Shown one piece after another: positions 7,037 to 14,307 of a stretch of DNA of 31,778 bases (the stretch's first letter is position 1; each line of letters starts with the position of its first letter). Source of the DNA: a virus; IMG/VR virus record IMGVR_UViG_3300032304_000746, positions 1 to 31,778 of that record. One strand, given 5' to 3'. A program made the translations under genes and the position numbers. The notes beneath the pieces are model-generated. The model did not search any database and was not told the DNA's origin. It worked only from the letters and a program-made list of their open reading frames with translations.

Positions 7037-7338
7037 AGCTCTAGCTCCTTTTTAATAAACTCAATGCCCTTAGCAAAGTGATACCGCCAATACTTTTCAC
7101 TAACTCCAATGTCATAGTACGTATTACCATTGAGAAACGCCTCCAAAACAAACCGCTGCTTTGTTGGCATCTTAGTATCAATTATTTTACGAATATCAAT
7201 TATATCATCGGCATCCCAAATAAGCCAGCCCTCTTGTAATAAATGGTAGCCGTCTGGCGCGTCGTCCTGCTCTAATGGATCTGGATCCTCATCCGAGAGA
7301 CGTGGGGTTACTGCTTTTATTTTATGTATAGTTGTCAT
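7033..7338 (-). CDS. Small HTH protein resembling sigma-70 region 4, 101 aa
   Basis: The first ~50 residues are acidic (DEDPDPLEQDDAPDG). The C-terminal 50 read IDTKMPTKQRFVLEAFLNGN-TYYDIGVSEKYWRYHFAKGI-EFIKKELEL, which follows sigma region 4.2 / LuxR-type HTH spacing (Rxx-VLxxF-xxG-xTYxDI-xVSExxxRYHxxxGixxikxxL) but is about four residues short inside the first HTH helix. A region-4-like protein binds the beta flap or -35 DNA; T4 gp33 is a known phage example. The separate phage sigma factor here lacks region 4, so the pair may work together; that is inference. Overlaps the helicase gene by 4 bases. Confidence 0.5.
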   Translation of the reverse strand: MTTIHKIKAVTPRLSDEDPDPLEQDDAPDGYHLLQEGWLIWDADDIIDIRKIIDTKMPTKQRFVLEAFLNGNTYYDIGVSEKYWRYHFAKGIEFIKKELEL

Positions 7339-8669
7339 ATTACTAGCGAGTCCAACAAGGCTTCCTGTATGTTAATTTTACCTTCCAATACTTTTACTAC
7401 GTGCTCATCTATACTCTTGGCCACCGTTAGATGGTGTATGATAACCGGTTTTTCTTGCCCTTGGCGGTAAATCCTGGCGTTGGCCTGGATGTAGTTCTCT
7501 GAGCTCCAGGGTAGGTCATACCACACGGTTTGTGCCGTGTCTCCAACGTTGCACTGGAGATTAAGCCCGATGCCCCCAGATTGTGGGTGTGCGAGTAGCA
7601 TACGAATCTCACCACGACGCCACGCTTCAAGGTTGTCATCGTCCAAGACCACGGCGTACGGGAAAGCGAGCCGAAGCCTTTGCAAACTGTGCTTGAAGTG
7701 GTAGAAAACAAGCGCTGGGGAGGAGGATTCTTCCATGATCGACTCAAGACGTTCCAGTTTAGAACGGTGTACTTCGTGTGTTTCGCCTTGTTCGTCGTAC
7801 ACCGCGCCTGATGTGAACTGGAGAAGTTTCCCCGCCAATGCCGCCGCTGTCGGAGCTGTAATCCTTTCCCCCTTGATGTCAGCGACCATGTCTTTTCTAA
7901 GCTCTTCATATTGATCCCTTACCTTTTTATCTAACTCAATACTGTGGTATAGCTTGGTGCACTCCGGCAGCTGCAGGTAATCCTCGGCCTTGAGGCTATA
8001 GCAGATATCGGATATTTTTTGATTCAATATCAGATCAGCCCCTGGCTGCAACTTCCATGAGTAAACTACCCGGGTGTGTCGGTTCATCTGGTCTGGAGTC
8101 ATGTACTTGTCACGGAACTTGGTCAAAGATGTCTCCAAACGCTGTCCTAAGTCCAATATACCCACCTGTGACCAGAGATCTTGCATGCCTTGAGGGGTGG
8201 GTGTACCTGTGAGAATGATGCGCCTATCGAACGTTTTAAGGTGCTTCTTGAGCGCTTTAAACCGCTTGGTGCTAGAGTCCTTAAACCGGCTGCTCTCATC
8301 TATCACTAAGTTAGTGAACACTAACTTAGGCTGGGCCTCACAAAGCCATGCTACATTCTCTAAGTTAATCAAGTAGATATCCGCCTCCGCATTAAGGCCA
8401 GATAGCCGGGCTTGGGGGGTCCCCATTATCTTGCTGACTCTCAGGTGTTTCAGATGCTCCCACTTCTTGACCTCCGCGTCCCACACTGTCTCCGCTACTC
8501 GTTTGGGCGCGATGATCAGTGTCTTGCCCTGCATCTGCTCCGCAATGATGGTGAGGGTGGTCGTCGTCTTGCCAAGTCCAGGGGGTAGAAACAGACCCAA
8601 GTTCGGCACCGACAGCGCCCGGGATATAATCTCCTGTTGATACTGGTGCAGCTGGTTGCGCTTTAGCAC
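7335..8669 (-). CDS. SNF2-like superfamily 2 helicase/ATPase
   Basis: 444 residues; a double-stranded-DNA translocase or helicase. Seen: Q-like motif HQYQQEII (8-15), Walker A PPGLGKTT (29-36), Walker B IDESS (123-127), motif III TGTP (154-157), and in the second RecA fold motif V/VI as SGGIGLNLQ and QANARIYRQGQ (near 400). These are the hallmarks of phage SNF2-like helicases in replication or recombination blocks. It starts at GTG 8669, preceded by AAAGGAAT 7 bases upstream. The first 278 bases also lie within the open frame of the HNH-like gene. Confidence 0.92.
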   Translation of the reverse strand: MLKRNQLHQYQQEIISRALSVPNLGLFLPPGLGKTTTTLTIIAEQMQGKTLIIAPKRVAETVWDAEVKKWEHLKHLRVSKIMGTPQARLSGLNAEADIYLINLENVAWLCEAQPKLVFTNLVIDESSRFKDSSTKRFKALKKHLKTFDRRIILTGTPTPQGMQDLWSQVGILDLGQRLETSLTKFRDKYMTPDQMNRHTRVVYSWKLQPGADLILNQKISDICYSLKAEDYLQLPECTKLYHSIELDKKVRDQYEELRKDMVADIKGERITAPTAAALAGKLLQFTSGAVYDEQGETHEVHRSKLERLESIMEESSSPALVFYHFKHSLQRLRLAFPYAVVLDDDNLEAWRRGEIRMLLAHPQSGGIGLNLQCNVGDTAQTVWYDLPWSSENYIQANARIYRQGQEKPVIIHHLTVAKSIDEHVVKVLEGKINIQEALLDSLVI

Positions 8670-9027
8670 TTTCTATTCCTTTAATCATTGCTTTTAGTAT
8701 TGGTAACATAATTTCTGTACCGTATTCTGATAGCGCACAATTCACTGCCCATAGTATAACCCGAGTGTTGTCTTCAGTGTACGGCTTGTCTTTATCAATA
8801 CGATCCAATGACGGTGCATCCCAGCGACGGGTTGCCTTTTGGTCTGGCGGCTCAAAACAAAAATGAAGCCCAGTGATCTCACAAGTTCCACGGAATAGGT
8901 GCTCTTCTACCCACGCTTGTGTAATAGAGAGTTCAATACCTTTTTCCTTACACCGCTTTCTTGCGTTACCCATAAGCGACACCGCTCGACCAACAATGGT
9001 TCTTTTGTAATCGTCACTGTACGCCAT
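8392..9027 (-). CDS. HNH-like endonuclease with long tail overlapping the helicase
   Basis: 211 residues open. The first ~120 form the domain: an N-terminal helical part, CEITGLHF near residues 49-56 (half of a zinc knuckle or core strand), then APSLDRIDKDKPYTEDNTRV and the terminal VILWAVNCALSEYG. This is the phage 'PSLDRID...YTxDNxRVV...N' family usually annotated as HNH endonuclease, with Asp where classic HNH has the first His. Residues ~120-211 are Ser/His/Gln-rich and lie entirely in another frame of the helicase gene; they look like a by-product of overlapping frames. It may act in packaging or DNA nicking. Overlaps VRR-NUC by 14 bases. Confidence 0.65.
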   Translation of the reverse strand: MAYSDDYKRTIVGRAVSLMGNARKRCKEKGIELSITQAWVEEHLFRGTCEITGLHFCFEPPDQKATRRWDAPSLDRIDKDKPYTEDNTRVILWAVNCALSEYGTEIMLPILKAMIKGIESAKAQPAAPVSTGDYIPGAVGAELGSVSTPWTWQDDDHPHHHCGADAGQDTDHRAQTSSGDSVGRGGQEVGASETPESQQDNGDPPSPAIWP

Positions 9028-9289
9028 TTATAAAATCCTCGACGTCTTCTTTGCTTCGTAGAATGTGCACTGGGAAGCCTTGCTCACCCAGTTCGTCGAA
9101 CACGACCACTTGTCTTGGACTTAGAACTCCGGTTGCTGTTTTTAGTTCGACCAGGTACACTTTCTGATTCAAGAATACTATCCGATCCGGCACCCCTGTC
9201 ACGCTGCTCTGCCATTTGAATGAGAGCCCCGATGACTGCTTGATTTTCTTTGTCAGGTGACTTTCTATTTCTTTCTCTAGTACGCTCAC
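9014..9289 (-). CDS. VRR-NUC domain nuclease, 91 aa
   Basis: VRR-NUC is a PD-(D/E)XK fold that cuts branched or flapped DNA. Seen: VPDRIVFLNQKVYLVELKTA, i.e. PD followed ~12 residues later by ExK, then the conserved LSPRQ and a helix-strand end. It is a stand-alone domain of standard size. I favour GTG 9289, which has AGAGGAAG 6 bases upstream; ATG 9310 and GTG 9343 lack a good site. About 206 bases overlap the tail of the HExxH gene in another frame. Together with the HNH-like protein and SNF2 helicase it suggests junction processing during replication. Confidence 0.88.
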   Translation of the reverse strand: MSVLEKEIESHLTKKIKQSSGLSFKWQSSVTGVPDRIVFLNQKVYLVELKTATGVLSPRQVVVFDELGEQGFPVHILRSKEDVEDFINGVQ

Positions 9290-9689
9290 GTTTGTCTTCC
9301 TCTGTTGCATAGATCGAAAATACTTGCTTGAAAATGTGTTCACCTAAGTACGAACGTGACTCATCGCCAATCTTGGTTTCTTCTTCGCCAATGTACTCAA
9401 ACACATGGGTGACGGTGTGCGAGACCTCATGGTAGATAACGCCCATGCGCTCTAACGCGTCGCACTTTTCCATTTCCTCGTAGTTAAACACGATGGCTAG
9501 CATGGCGTGCATGGTGCCCTCTTGTTCAATGAAGTGCGATTCAGCCAGGCCAATGTCAAGGGACTGGTGGCGGGTTGTTATCTTGGAGTCGCGCACAGCC
9601 TGCTGGAATGACGCGTCATCAAAGCACACCTTGATCTTGATACCAAAGTGCCCGGTGTCTGCAATGTAGTACGGTAGCTTTTTCTTCAT
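9084..9689 (-). CDS. HExxH-motif protein (putative metallopeptidase-like), 201 aa
   Basis: 201 residues, ATG in an ATGA junction with the 81-aa gene. An HEVSH motif sits in RMGVIYHEVSHTVTHVFEY near residue 87-91, followed ~15 residues later by a conserved-looking DESRSYLGEHIFKQV helix, which could supply the third ligand. Similar phage proteins have HExxH and no known substrate. Domain content ends near residue 130; the Arg/Lys/Ser-rich remainder lies in the overlap with VRR-NUC in another frame and may be an unstructured tail. A zinc enzyme is inferred from the motif only. Confidence 0.6.
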   Translation of the reverse strand: MKKKLPYYIADTGHFGIKIKVCFDDASFQQAVRDSKITTRHQSLDIGLAESHFIEQEGTMHAMLAIVFNYEEMEKCDALERMGVIYHEVSHTVTHVFEYIGEEETKIGDESRSYLGEHIFKQVFSIYATEEDKRERTRERNRKSPDKENQAVIGALIQMAEQRDRGAGSDSILESESVPGRTKNSNRSSKSKTSGRVRRTG

Positions 9690-9931
9690 GATAGAAACAC
9701 GGGAGTTGTTTCACCAACCCACGCACCCTTCATGTTGAACTCCATGTATTCAATGGCTTCCTCTTCGGTCATTTTATCGTGGGTCATTAAAAGTCTGATC
9801 ACCTTGTTCTCGTCGTAGCAAACCGCCTCCAGGCCAATACGTGTTACAACGCCGAGTATTGCGGCGTCTAAATATTCCGGATCCATTACCAGCAAGTCGG
9901 GGTACATCTCTGCTATTTCGTCTCTAATCAT
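9686..9931 (-). CDS. Conserved phage protein (GAWVGExTP type), 81 aa
   Basis: 81 residues; the C-terminal pattern MTEEEAIEYMEFNMKGAWVG-E-TPVFL is very conserved across phages and some prophages, always as a stand-alone small protein without assigned function. Helical, acidic, no Cys pair. The start overlaps the end of the 39-aa gene; the stop overlaps the HExxH gene (ATGA). It is probably an early protein given its neighbours. Confidence 0.8.
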   Translation of the reverse strand: MIRDEIAEMYPDLLVMDPEYLDAAILGVVTRIGLEAVCYDENKVIRLLMTHDKMTEEEAIEYMEFNMKGAWVGETTPVFLS

Positions 9932-10043
9932 TTCTATGGTACCTATCGTTAGAATTTTTAATCATGTGGGCTATCAAGCTGTCTATAGTCGGGAACCACT
10001 GAATGCAGCGAAGGCCGTTTGCTTGGTAGATGGTGAAGCTCAT
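9924..10043 (-). CDS. Micro-protein, 39 aa
   Basis: 39 residues: MSFTIYQANGLRCIQWFPTI then DSLIAHMIKNSNDRYHRND. ATG 10043 follows the stop of the 89-aa gene by one base, with AGGAGAT close upstream, and the end overlaps the start of the 81-aa gene by 8 bases. The tight junctions at both ends support a real gene. Not recognised. Confidence 0.65.
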   Translation of the reverse strand: MSFTIYQANGLRCIQWFPTIDSLIAHMIKNSNDRYHRND

Positions 10044-10044
10044 A

Positions 10045-10314
10045 TCATCTCCTAAACTGTGGAATCTTTTTAAAGCGGCCAAACATTAGTCGCATCTTAA
10101 GCGCGTTGAGGCGCCCGAATATCTTGTTGCGAAAGCCTTGGCTTGCACGTCGTATGCGCTGGATCAGTGAGCGGCGGGCGCGTGGGTTGCGGCATACAAT
10201 CTTCATGTGCTTGTAGTCGGTGACAAGCCGGCGACCACCAAAACCCCTAAATACTTGGGTAAAGGTATTGCGCCGTATCGTTTTCCTAAACCGGAAGTTT
10301 GTCACTTGTACCAT
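10045..10314 (-). CDS. Strongly basic protein, 89 aa
   Basis: 89 residues with about 24 arginines and lysines (FRKTIRRNTF; RNPRARRSLIQRIRRASQGF; MFGRFKKIPQFRR). No membrane segment. The composition fits a nucleic-acid-binding or ribosome-interacting protein; no family recognised. Its start overlaps the glycosyltransferase-like gene by 13 bases. Confidence 0.65.
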   Translation of the reverse strand: MVQVTNFRFRKTIRRNTFTQVFRGFGGRRLVTDYKHMKIVCRNPRARRSLIQRIRRASQGFRNKIFGRLNALKMRLMFGRFKKIPQFRR

Positions 10315-10958
10315 TCTTGATGTAGTTCTGGCCTATTATCCTTGATCCACTGCTCAGAGTCAAGGTGGTTCTTTTGGTTATCTAGGCCAATTGTTTGACT
10401 GCCTGCATGGTGCACGTACGACCGGGATACAAAGTGCTGGCACCCCTTGCTGATCATGTCGATGCACTGGATGTCGTCTGAGTACCAGTTGATCGGTGCG
10501 TAGTCCACCCATGCCTTAACGTTGACATAACCAAACAGTGGCGCGCATCGTTGGGTGTGTGCAATACGGTGCGGATCCATACGGAATGCTTGCTGCTGTG
10601 GCCGCACATAGTCTGATCGCGCCGCCACCCAGCCAACCTTGGCAAACTCTTTTTTAAGTTGTGCCACGTCTTCGGACAATAGGATGTAGCTTGTTGGTGT
10701 TAGTACGATGTCGTCGTTGGCTACAATGATGTCATCATGGTTTAAGAATGCGCGCTCCACCACCGAGTTGTACGCGTCGCCGTAGTTGTTCGCTACGTTT
10801 GGCACCACGACCCACTGGTGTTTTTTAGGGAGCATGTCTGGTTTAGTAACCAATGATCCAATGTAAACCACCACATCTTCCGGCACATACGCGTCAATCG
10901 AGGCAGACAGCACACTCAGTGCCTCCGCGCCCTTGGTTGCAATAACGATGGCTTTCAT
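10302..10958 (-). CDS. Glycosyltransferase-like protein
   Basis: 218 residues. A Rossmann-type start (MKAIVIATKGAEALSVLSAS) is followed by NNYGDAYNSVVERA and IIVANDDIVLTPTSYILL (about 77-94): an NDD motif at the end of a strand as in family 2 (GT-A) enzymes that hold the nucleotide-sugar metal. The C-terminus has YSDDIQCIDMISKGC and HHAGSQTIG, typical for the acceptor side. In phages such enzymes glucosylate modified DNA bases or alter host surface sugars. No hydroxymethylating enzyme is visible here, so the target is open. ATGA overlap with the 50-aa gene. Confidence 0.65.
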   Translation of the reverse strand: MKAIVIATKGAEALSVLSASIDAYVPEDVVVYIGSLVTKPDMLPKKHQWVVVPNVANNYGDAYNSVVERAFLNHDDIIVANDDIVLTPTSYILLSEDVAQLKKEFAKVGWVAARSDYVRPQQQAFRMDPHRIAHTQRCAPLFGYVNVKAWVDYAPINWYSDDIQCIDMISKGCQHFVSRSYVHHAGSQTIGLDNQKNHLDSEQWIKDNRPELHQEWYK

Positions 10959-11107
10959 TTTGTATCTTCACATACTGGCTTACCCAGCATCGCAAACTGT
11001 GCATACACCCAGGCCATGTCGCGCACCTCTGCTGGCGTTGCTCCCCTAGCCACTAAACCCATTACGGCGGCTAGTGCAAATGCAAACTCTTGTTCTTGAT
11101 CCGTCAT
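10955..11107 (-). CDS. Hypothetical protein, 50 aa
   Basis: Start chosen at ATG 11107 (MTDQEQEFAFALAAVMGLVA) with GGAG upstream, one base after the primase stop. A short alanine-rich helical stretch (AFALAAVMGLVARGATPAEV) is followed by a tail with one Cys. It may be amphipathic or weakly membrane-associated. Not recognised. Confidence 0.65.
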   Translation of the reverse strand: MTDQEQEFAFALAAVMGLVARGATPAEVRDMAWVYAQFAMLGKPVCEDTK

Positions 11108-11108
11108 T

Positions 11109-13415
11109 TTAAAATACTCCTTCGTCAAATGTAATGTTGTCATCAATGTATTTCTGCGCTTTCTGATTCAGTTTTACTCCGCGGTAAATGTGGGTACGAT
11201 TACCTGACGTACGATCTAATCCCGATTCAATAAAATGCTCTTGTGCTGCTGCCAAGAAACGGCGCTTGAATGCAAGCTCGGTGCCTGGCACGATGTTCTT
11301 CTTGACTGCCCAGTGTTTATAACATAAAAACACATCGTACTTCGATACCTCTGCCTCGGGTTCAAACACCAGCGCATCTTCGATGAATGATCCAATCGGG
11401 TTACCTAACTGCGCCATGAGTTCAATTAACTCAACGCCTGTCTTAGGCTGGATGAAGTGACCGCCGCGAGCCAAACGACGCTTGAGGCCTTCCATTGACC
11501 AGTTAAAGATACCCGACAGCTCCGCAGAGAGCTTGTGTGATAAGTCGGTGTCTTCTTGGCCATAAAACGATCTAGTCATCTTGAGCACCAGCATACGGCC
11601 GGTAAGCGCATTACTGTTCTCAGTCAGTTGCAGCGCCTCGTTGGAGTAAATTACGATTCGCGTTGGGAGGTAGCCGTTCCATGCGTCTTTGTTTTTACGA
11701 TTGACTGTAACCGTATCGCCACCCACAATGCGCAGTAACTGAGACACCACAGCACTACGATTGCGCTCAGGAGCGCGAGCGTCGGTAAAAGAAGCAAGTA
11801 GTTTACCCAGCCATGGTTGTAATCCGAATGTGTCACAGAGCTCCTCCAGTTGTGGTGCGACGGTATTGTGCTGGCCAAGGATGTCAACGAGCACCTTGTT
11901 GATCGTGCCCTTACCTGACCTGCGTGGTCCAATTAGGTTAAAGAACTTCTGCTGCCTTGTATCGCCTGAGATGATGTAACCGAACATCTCTTGCAGGCAG
12001 TCAATCGACTCAGGATCATTCGGCCACACCGACTGCAAGAACTTAATCCATGTCGGGCAGTCTGCGCCTTGGTTGTACGCAAACGGCAGTGAGTTCTGTG
12101 TAAAGAATCCTAGTGAGTGCGGTATCAGTAGCGAATCCTCCAAGTGAAACAATCCATTCTTAAGTGAGATTAACTTAGCGGCGTCGGGCTTGTTTGCTGC
12201 GTACTGATCTAGCCAAATGGGCGGCTTGGTGTTGGCGTGGTTTGGTAAGTGCGTGATCGACTTGATTGCGTCGAGTGCCGCGCTGACTGTAGCCGGTGCG
12301 GGGTTGAATGGTGTTAACGCGCCCTGCTTGCCAGCCTTCTTGCACTTGTCTAAGAACGCATACAGTTTGGCACGGATGGTGGCCTCTTCGATGATCTCGT
12401 AATGCGTCGTGCAGTGCAGATAGAACTCCTGCGCATAGTGCACCAGCTTGTACCCTTCCTCAGAAGAGAAGAAATTATCTAGGAATGTACGGGCATGGTT
12501 CATTGCCCCGTTGTCTAGGATAATCTCACCGCGATCTAGCGACTCCTGGCGGTCTTGTTGGTTGATAACGAATATCAGTGAGCGCAGAGTAGCACCCGAC
12601 CCTTTAAATGTCTTCCACTTGGCCTCGCAGGAGTAGTCGCCGCTATCGGTGTACGATGAGCCCTGAGATGACCATCTATCCCATGCTTCGAGCATCTCTA
12701 CGTCACCGTTAGACTGGTGGTGCAGGATCGCCCCGATGCGTAGCCACTCATGGTAACCACACTCGGGATCTAGCTTGGCTAGTATCTCGGTCTCGATGCG
12801 GTGGATGTCGTATCCGGCAACAGGTGGGTTGTAGTCCTCAAACGCGTCACCAGTCTGCCGCATGGTTCGCGCGGGTATGATACTGGTCAAATCTTGGGCT
12901 TGGTCTGGAATGCTGCCCGAGATGTACTGGCCGGTGACGGTAAAGAAACGCCCTTTGGAATATGCCTCGAATCCAATGGCATGGTCTGCATGCGATGCGA
13001 ATGGCTGTGAGCGGGTGAATATCTTAACGCCAGTGCCGGATGGGCTGACCTCCATGTAGCCTTGGACGTTTTGGGCTAATTGCTGCATTGCAGCATTTAT
13101 GAAACGGTTGGTGGGGTGATCATACACATCGTCTAAGTCGATGCCTACTAAATCGTCGTCTTCGGAAAACACAAAGCCCACGCCAGAGAAGCGCTCTGGA
13201 TTGGCCTGATAGGCAGCTTGGACGGTCAAGAAGTCTGACCATGTTGCTGGGTTGGTTGAGGAGGCAGATTGGCCTGTTACTTGTGTGGGCAGCTTTGACC
13301 ATCGTTGGTTGCCCTCACTGCCGACTTGCACAAATTGCCACAGTACCCACCTTGGCACGCGCTTGAGCTCCATGGGTATATTTTCAAACAGGACTGGTAG
13401 TGTTGTTGGTTTCAT
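11109..13415 (-). CDS. Primase-helicase, P4-alpha/D5-like
   Basis: 768 residues combining an N-terminal AEP-like primase with a C-terminal superfamily 3 helicase, as in phage P4 alpha. Seen: metal-type GIDLDDV (91-97), SPSGTGVKIF (124-133), RFFTVTG (156-162); a PriCT-like linker with YHEWLRIGAILHHQSNG (221-237) and AWDRWSS; D5-like region near 300-480; Walker A GPRRSGKGT (496-504) and downstream TVTVNRKNKDAW...TRIVIYSNE typical of D5/P4 helicases. It probably melts the origin, primes and unwinds. It lies directly beside repeat R1, whose CCTGACA boxes could be its binding sites (inference from P4). It starts at ATG 13415. Confidence 0.9.
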   Translation of the reverse strand: MKPTTLPVLFENIPMELKRVPRWVLWQFVQVGSEGNQRWSKLPTQVTGQSASSTNPATWSDFLTVQAAYQANPERFSGVGFVFSEDDDLVGIDLDDVYDHPTNRFINAAMQQLAQNVQGYMEVSPSGTGVKIFTRSQPFASHADHAIGFEAYSKGRFFTVTGQYISGSIPDQAQDLTSIIPARTMRQTGDAFEDYNPPVAGYDIHRIETEILAKLDPECGYHEWLRIGAILHHQSNGDVEMLEAWDRWSSQGSSYTDSGDYSCEAKWKTFKGSGATLRSLIFVINQQDRQESLDRGEIILDNGAMNHARTFLDNFFSSEEGYKLVHYAQEFYLHCTTHYEIIEEATIRAKLYAFLDKCKKAGKQGALTPFNPAPATVSAALDAIKSITHLPNHANTKPPIWLDQYAANKPDAAKLISLKNGLFHLEDSLLIPHSLGFFTQNSLPFAYNQGADCPTWIKFLQSVWPNDPESIDCLQEMFGYIISGDTRQQKFFNLIGPRRSGKGTINKVLVDILGQHNTVAPQLEELCDTFGLQPWLGKLLASFTDARAPERNRSAVVSQLLRIVGGDTVTVNRKNKDAWNGYLPTRIVIYSNEALQLTENSNALTGRMLVLKMTRSFYGQEDTDLSHKLSAELSGIFNWSMEGLKRRLARGGHFIQPKTGVELIELMAQLGNPIGSFIEDALVFEPEAEVSKYDVFLCYKHWAVKKNIVPGTELAFKRRFLAAAQEHFIESGLDRTSGNRTHIYRGVKLNQKAQKYIDDNITFDEGVF

Positions 13416-13442
13416 AGGTGTATTGTATATTGGTTTTTATAT

Positions 13443-13647
13443 GTTGCAGTGCATCCATACTATCCTGACACAGTTAATGAGAATGATTCTCATTTGGCGA
13501 ACCAAAAATCAAGCACTTAGATTGTGTGTGTCAGGGTAGTACTAGTAGTACGGGTCTATCTCTCTTTTTTATTTTTATTTTAAAAAATAAAAAACGTAAG
13601 GGAGGCCTAAACTGGAATTAACCCGTACTACCCTGACAATCCTGACA
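13443..13647 (+). repeat. 205-bp repeat R1 (candidate replication site), copy next to primase
   Basis: R1 matches R2 (20990-21192) in the same orientation at roughly 80% identity by eye, over the whole length. It holds CCTGACA at 13464, 13632 and 13641 and the inverted TGTCAGG at 13529. TGTCAGGGTAGTAC (13529-13542) and GTAGTACGGGT (13545-13555) are the inverted complement of ACCCGTACTACCCTGACA (13621-13638). Between these arms lies a T-rich then A-rich stretch (13561-13594). It occupies the non-coding gap (13416-13695) upstream of the primase gene and probably carries its promoter. No second function such as transposase ends is visible. Confidence 0.85.
13476..13494. promoter_or_regulatory. 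Perfect 19-bp palindrome resembling a Fur box
   Basis: AATGAGAATGATTCTCATT, 9-1-9 symmetry. Its 15-bp core agrees with the Fur 7-1-7 consensus TGATAATNATTATCA at all but two symmetric positions. It lies inside R1; R2 has an imperfect counterpart at 21022-21040. Confidence 0.4.
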
Positions 13648-13695
13648 ATGATGCTGTAAGTCCTTGATTCTTGGTACTCCAAATGCGAATGATTC

Positions 13696-13830
13696 TTAAT
13701 AGCAAGTAACGAAGCCTCCTTGCACTATGCATACTGTCTGTCCACCCCCAGGTTGGTTAATGATTACGGTCTGGCTTGCTGTCACGCTAATTGGTAGTAA
13801 TACCATACAAATCAATAGGATACGCTTCAT
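13696..13830 (-). CDS. Small secreted cysteine-pair peptide, 44 aa
   Basis: 44 residues: MKRILLICMVLLPISVTASQ is a Sec signal peptide with cleavage likely after TAS or nearby, leaving ~25 residues with two cysteines (TVCIVQGGFVTCY). The ATG has GAGGTGAAG upstream and an ATGA overlap with the preceding gene. Similar signal-peptide-plus-C...TCY peptides are found in aquatic bacteria and phages without known role. It would act in the periplasm. Confidence 0.7.
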   Translation of the reverse strand: MKRILLICMVLLPISVTASQTVIINQPGGGQTVCIVQGGFVTCY

Positions 13831-14033
13831 GTCTTCACCTCATAGTCTTTTTGTTTAATTAAACGGTATGCCCATTCCCTGAACTTCACTCTATTTTCAC
13901 TGGTCTGTTCCTCCCGATCATCCCATACGGCGTCTATAATATGCTCGCCGGACGTGGTATTGAACTCGATCTTGACCAATTGGCCTTCTTTGTTGTATAT
14001 ATCTACTGGTACTGCTACTTTACTATTCTGCAA
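13827..14033 (-). CDS. Hypothetical protein, 68 aa
   Basis: 68 residues with a beta-rich first half (KVAVPVDIYNKEGQLVKIEF) and a helical basic second half (RVKFREWAYRLIKQKDYEVK). Not recognised. It overlaps the upstream gene by 11 bases and the signal-peptide gene by ATGA. Confidence 0.7.
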   Translation of the reverse strand: MQNSKVAVPVDIYNKEGQLVKIEFNTTSGEHIIDAVWDDREEQTSENRVKFREWAYRLIKQKDYEVKT

Positions 14034-14307
14034 TTGGTTTCTCCCATGTATCTGCTACTCCATAATCACCCCGTATAGCACTCATGCGCTCTGTTTTACG
14101 GTACTCTGGCTCTACCGCTAGCCAATCCCGAAATGCCTCTTGATATTCCAAGTACAAATCATTCATCTCAAAAAGCGGATGGTTCATTCCGACTACATCT
14201 ACCGTCCTGAGCACATCCTTGGCCGGTATCCATTCATTCGAGTCCCGTATCTGATTGCGAATCCGAATAAACCGGTCATATGCTCTCTTTTGTACATCAG
14301 TCATCAT
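14023..14307 (-). CDS. Hypothetical protein, 94 aa
   Basis: Start placed at ATG 14307 (MMTDVQKRAYDRFIRIRNQI) because GAGGAGAAGC lies just upstream; ATG 14304 is nearly as good. 94 residues, helical, with aromatic clusters (EMNDLYLEYQEAFRDWLAVE). Follows the sigma factor with an 11-base overlap, so the two are likely co-translated. Not recognised; an accessory to the sigma factor is possible but only by position. Confidence 0.7.
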   Translation of the reverse strand: MMTDVQKRAYDRFIRIRNQIRDSNEWIPAKDVLRTVDVVGMNHPLFEMNDLYLEYQEAFRDWLAVEPEYRKTERMSAIRGDYGVADTWEKPIAE

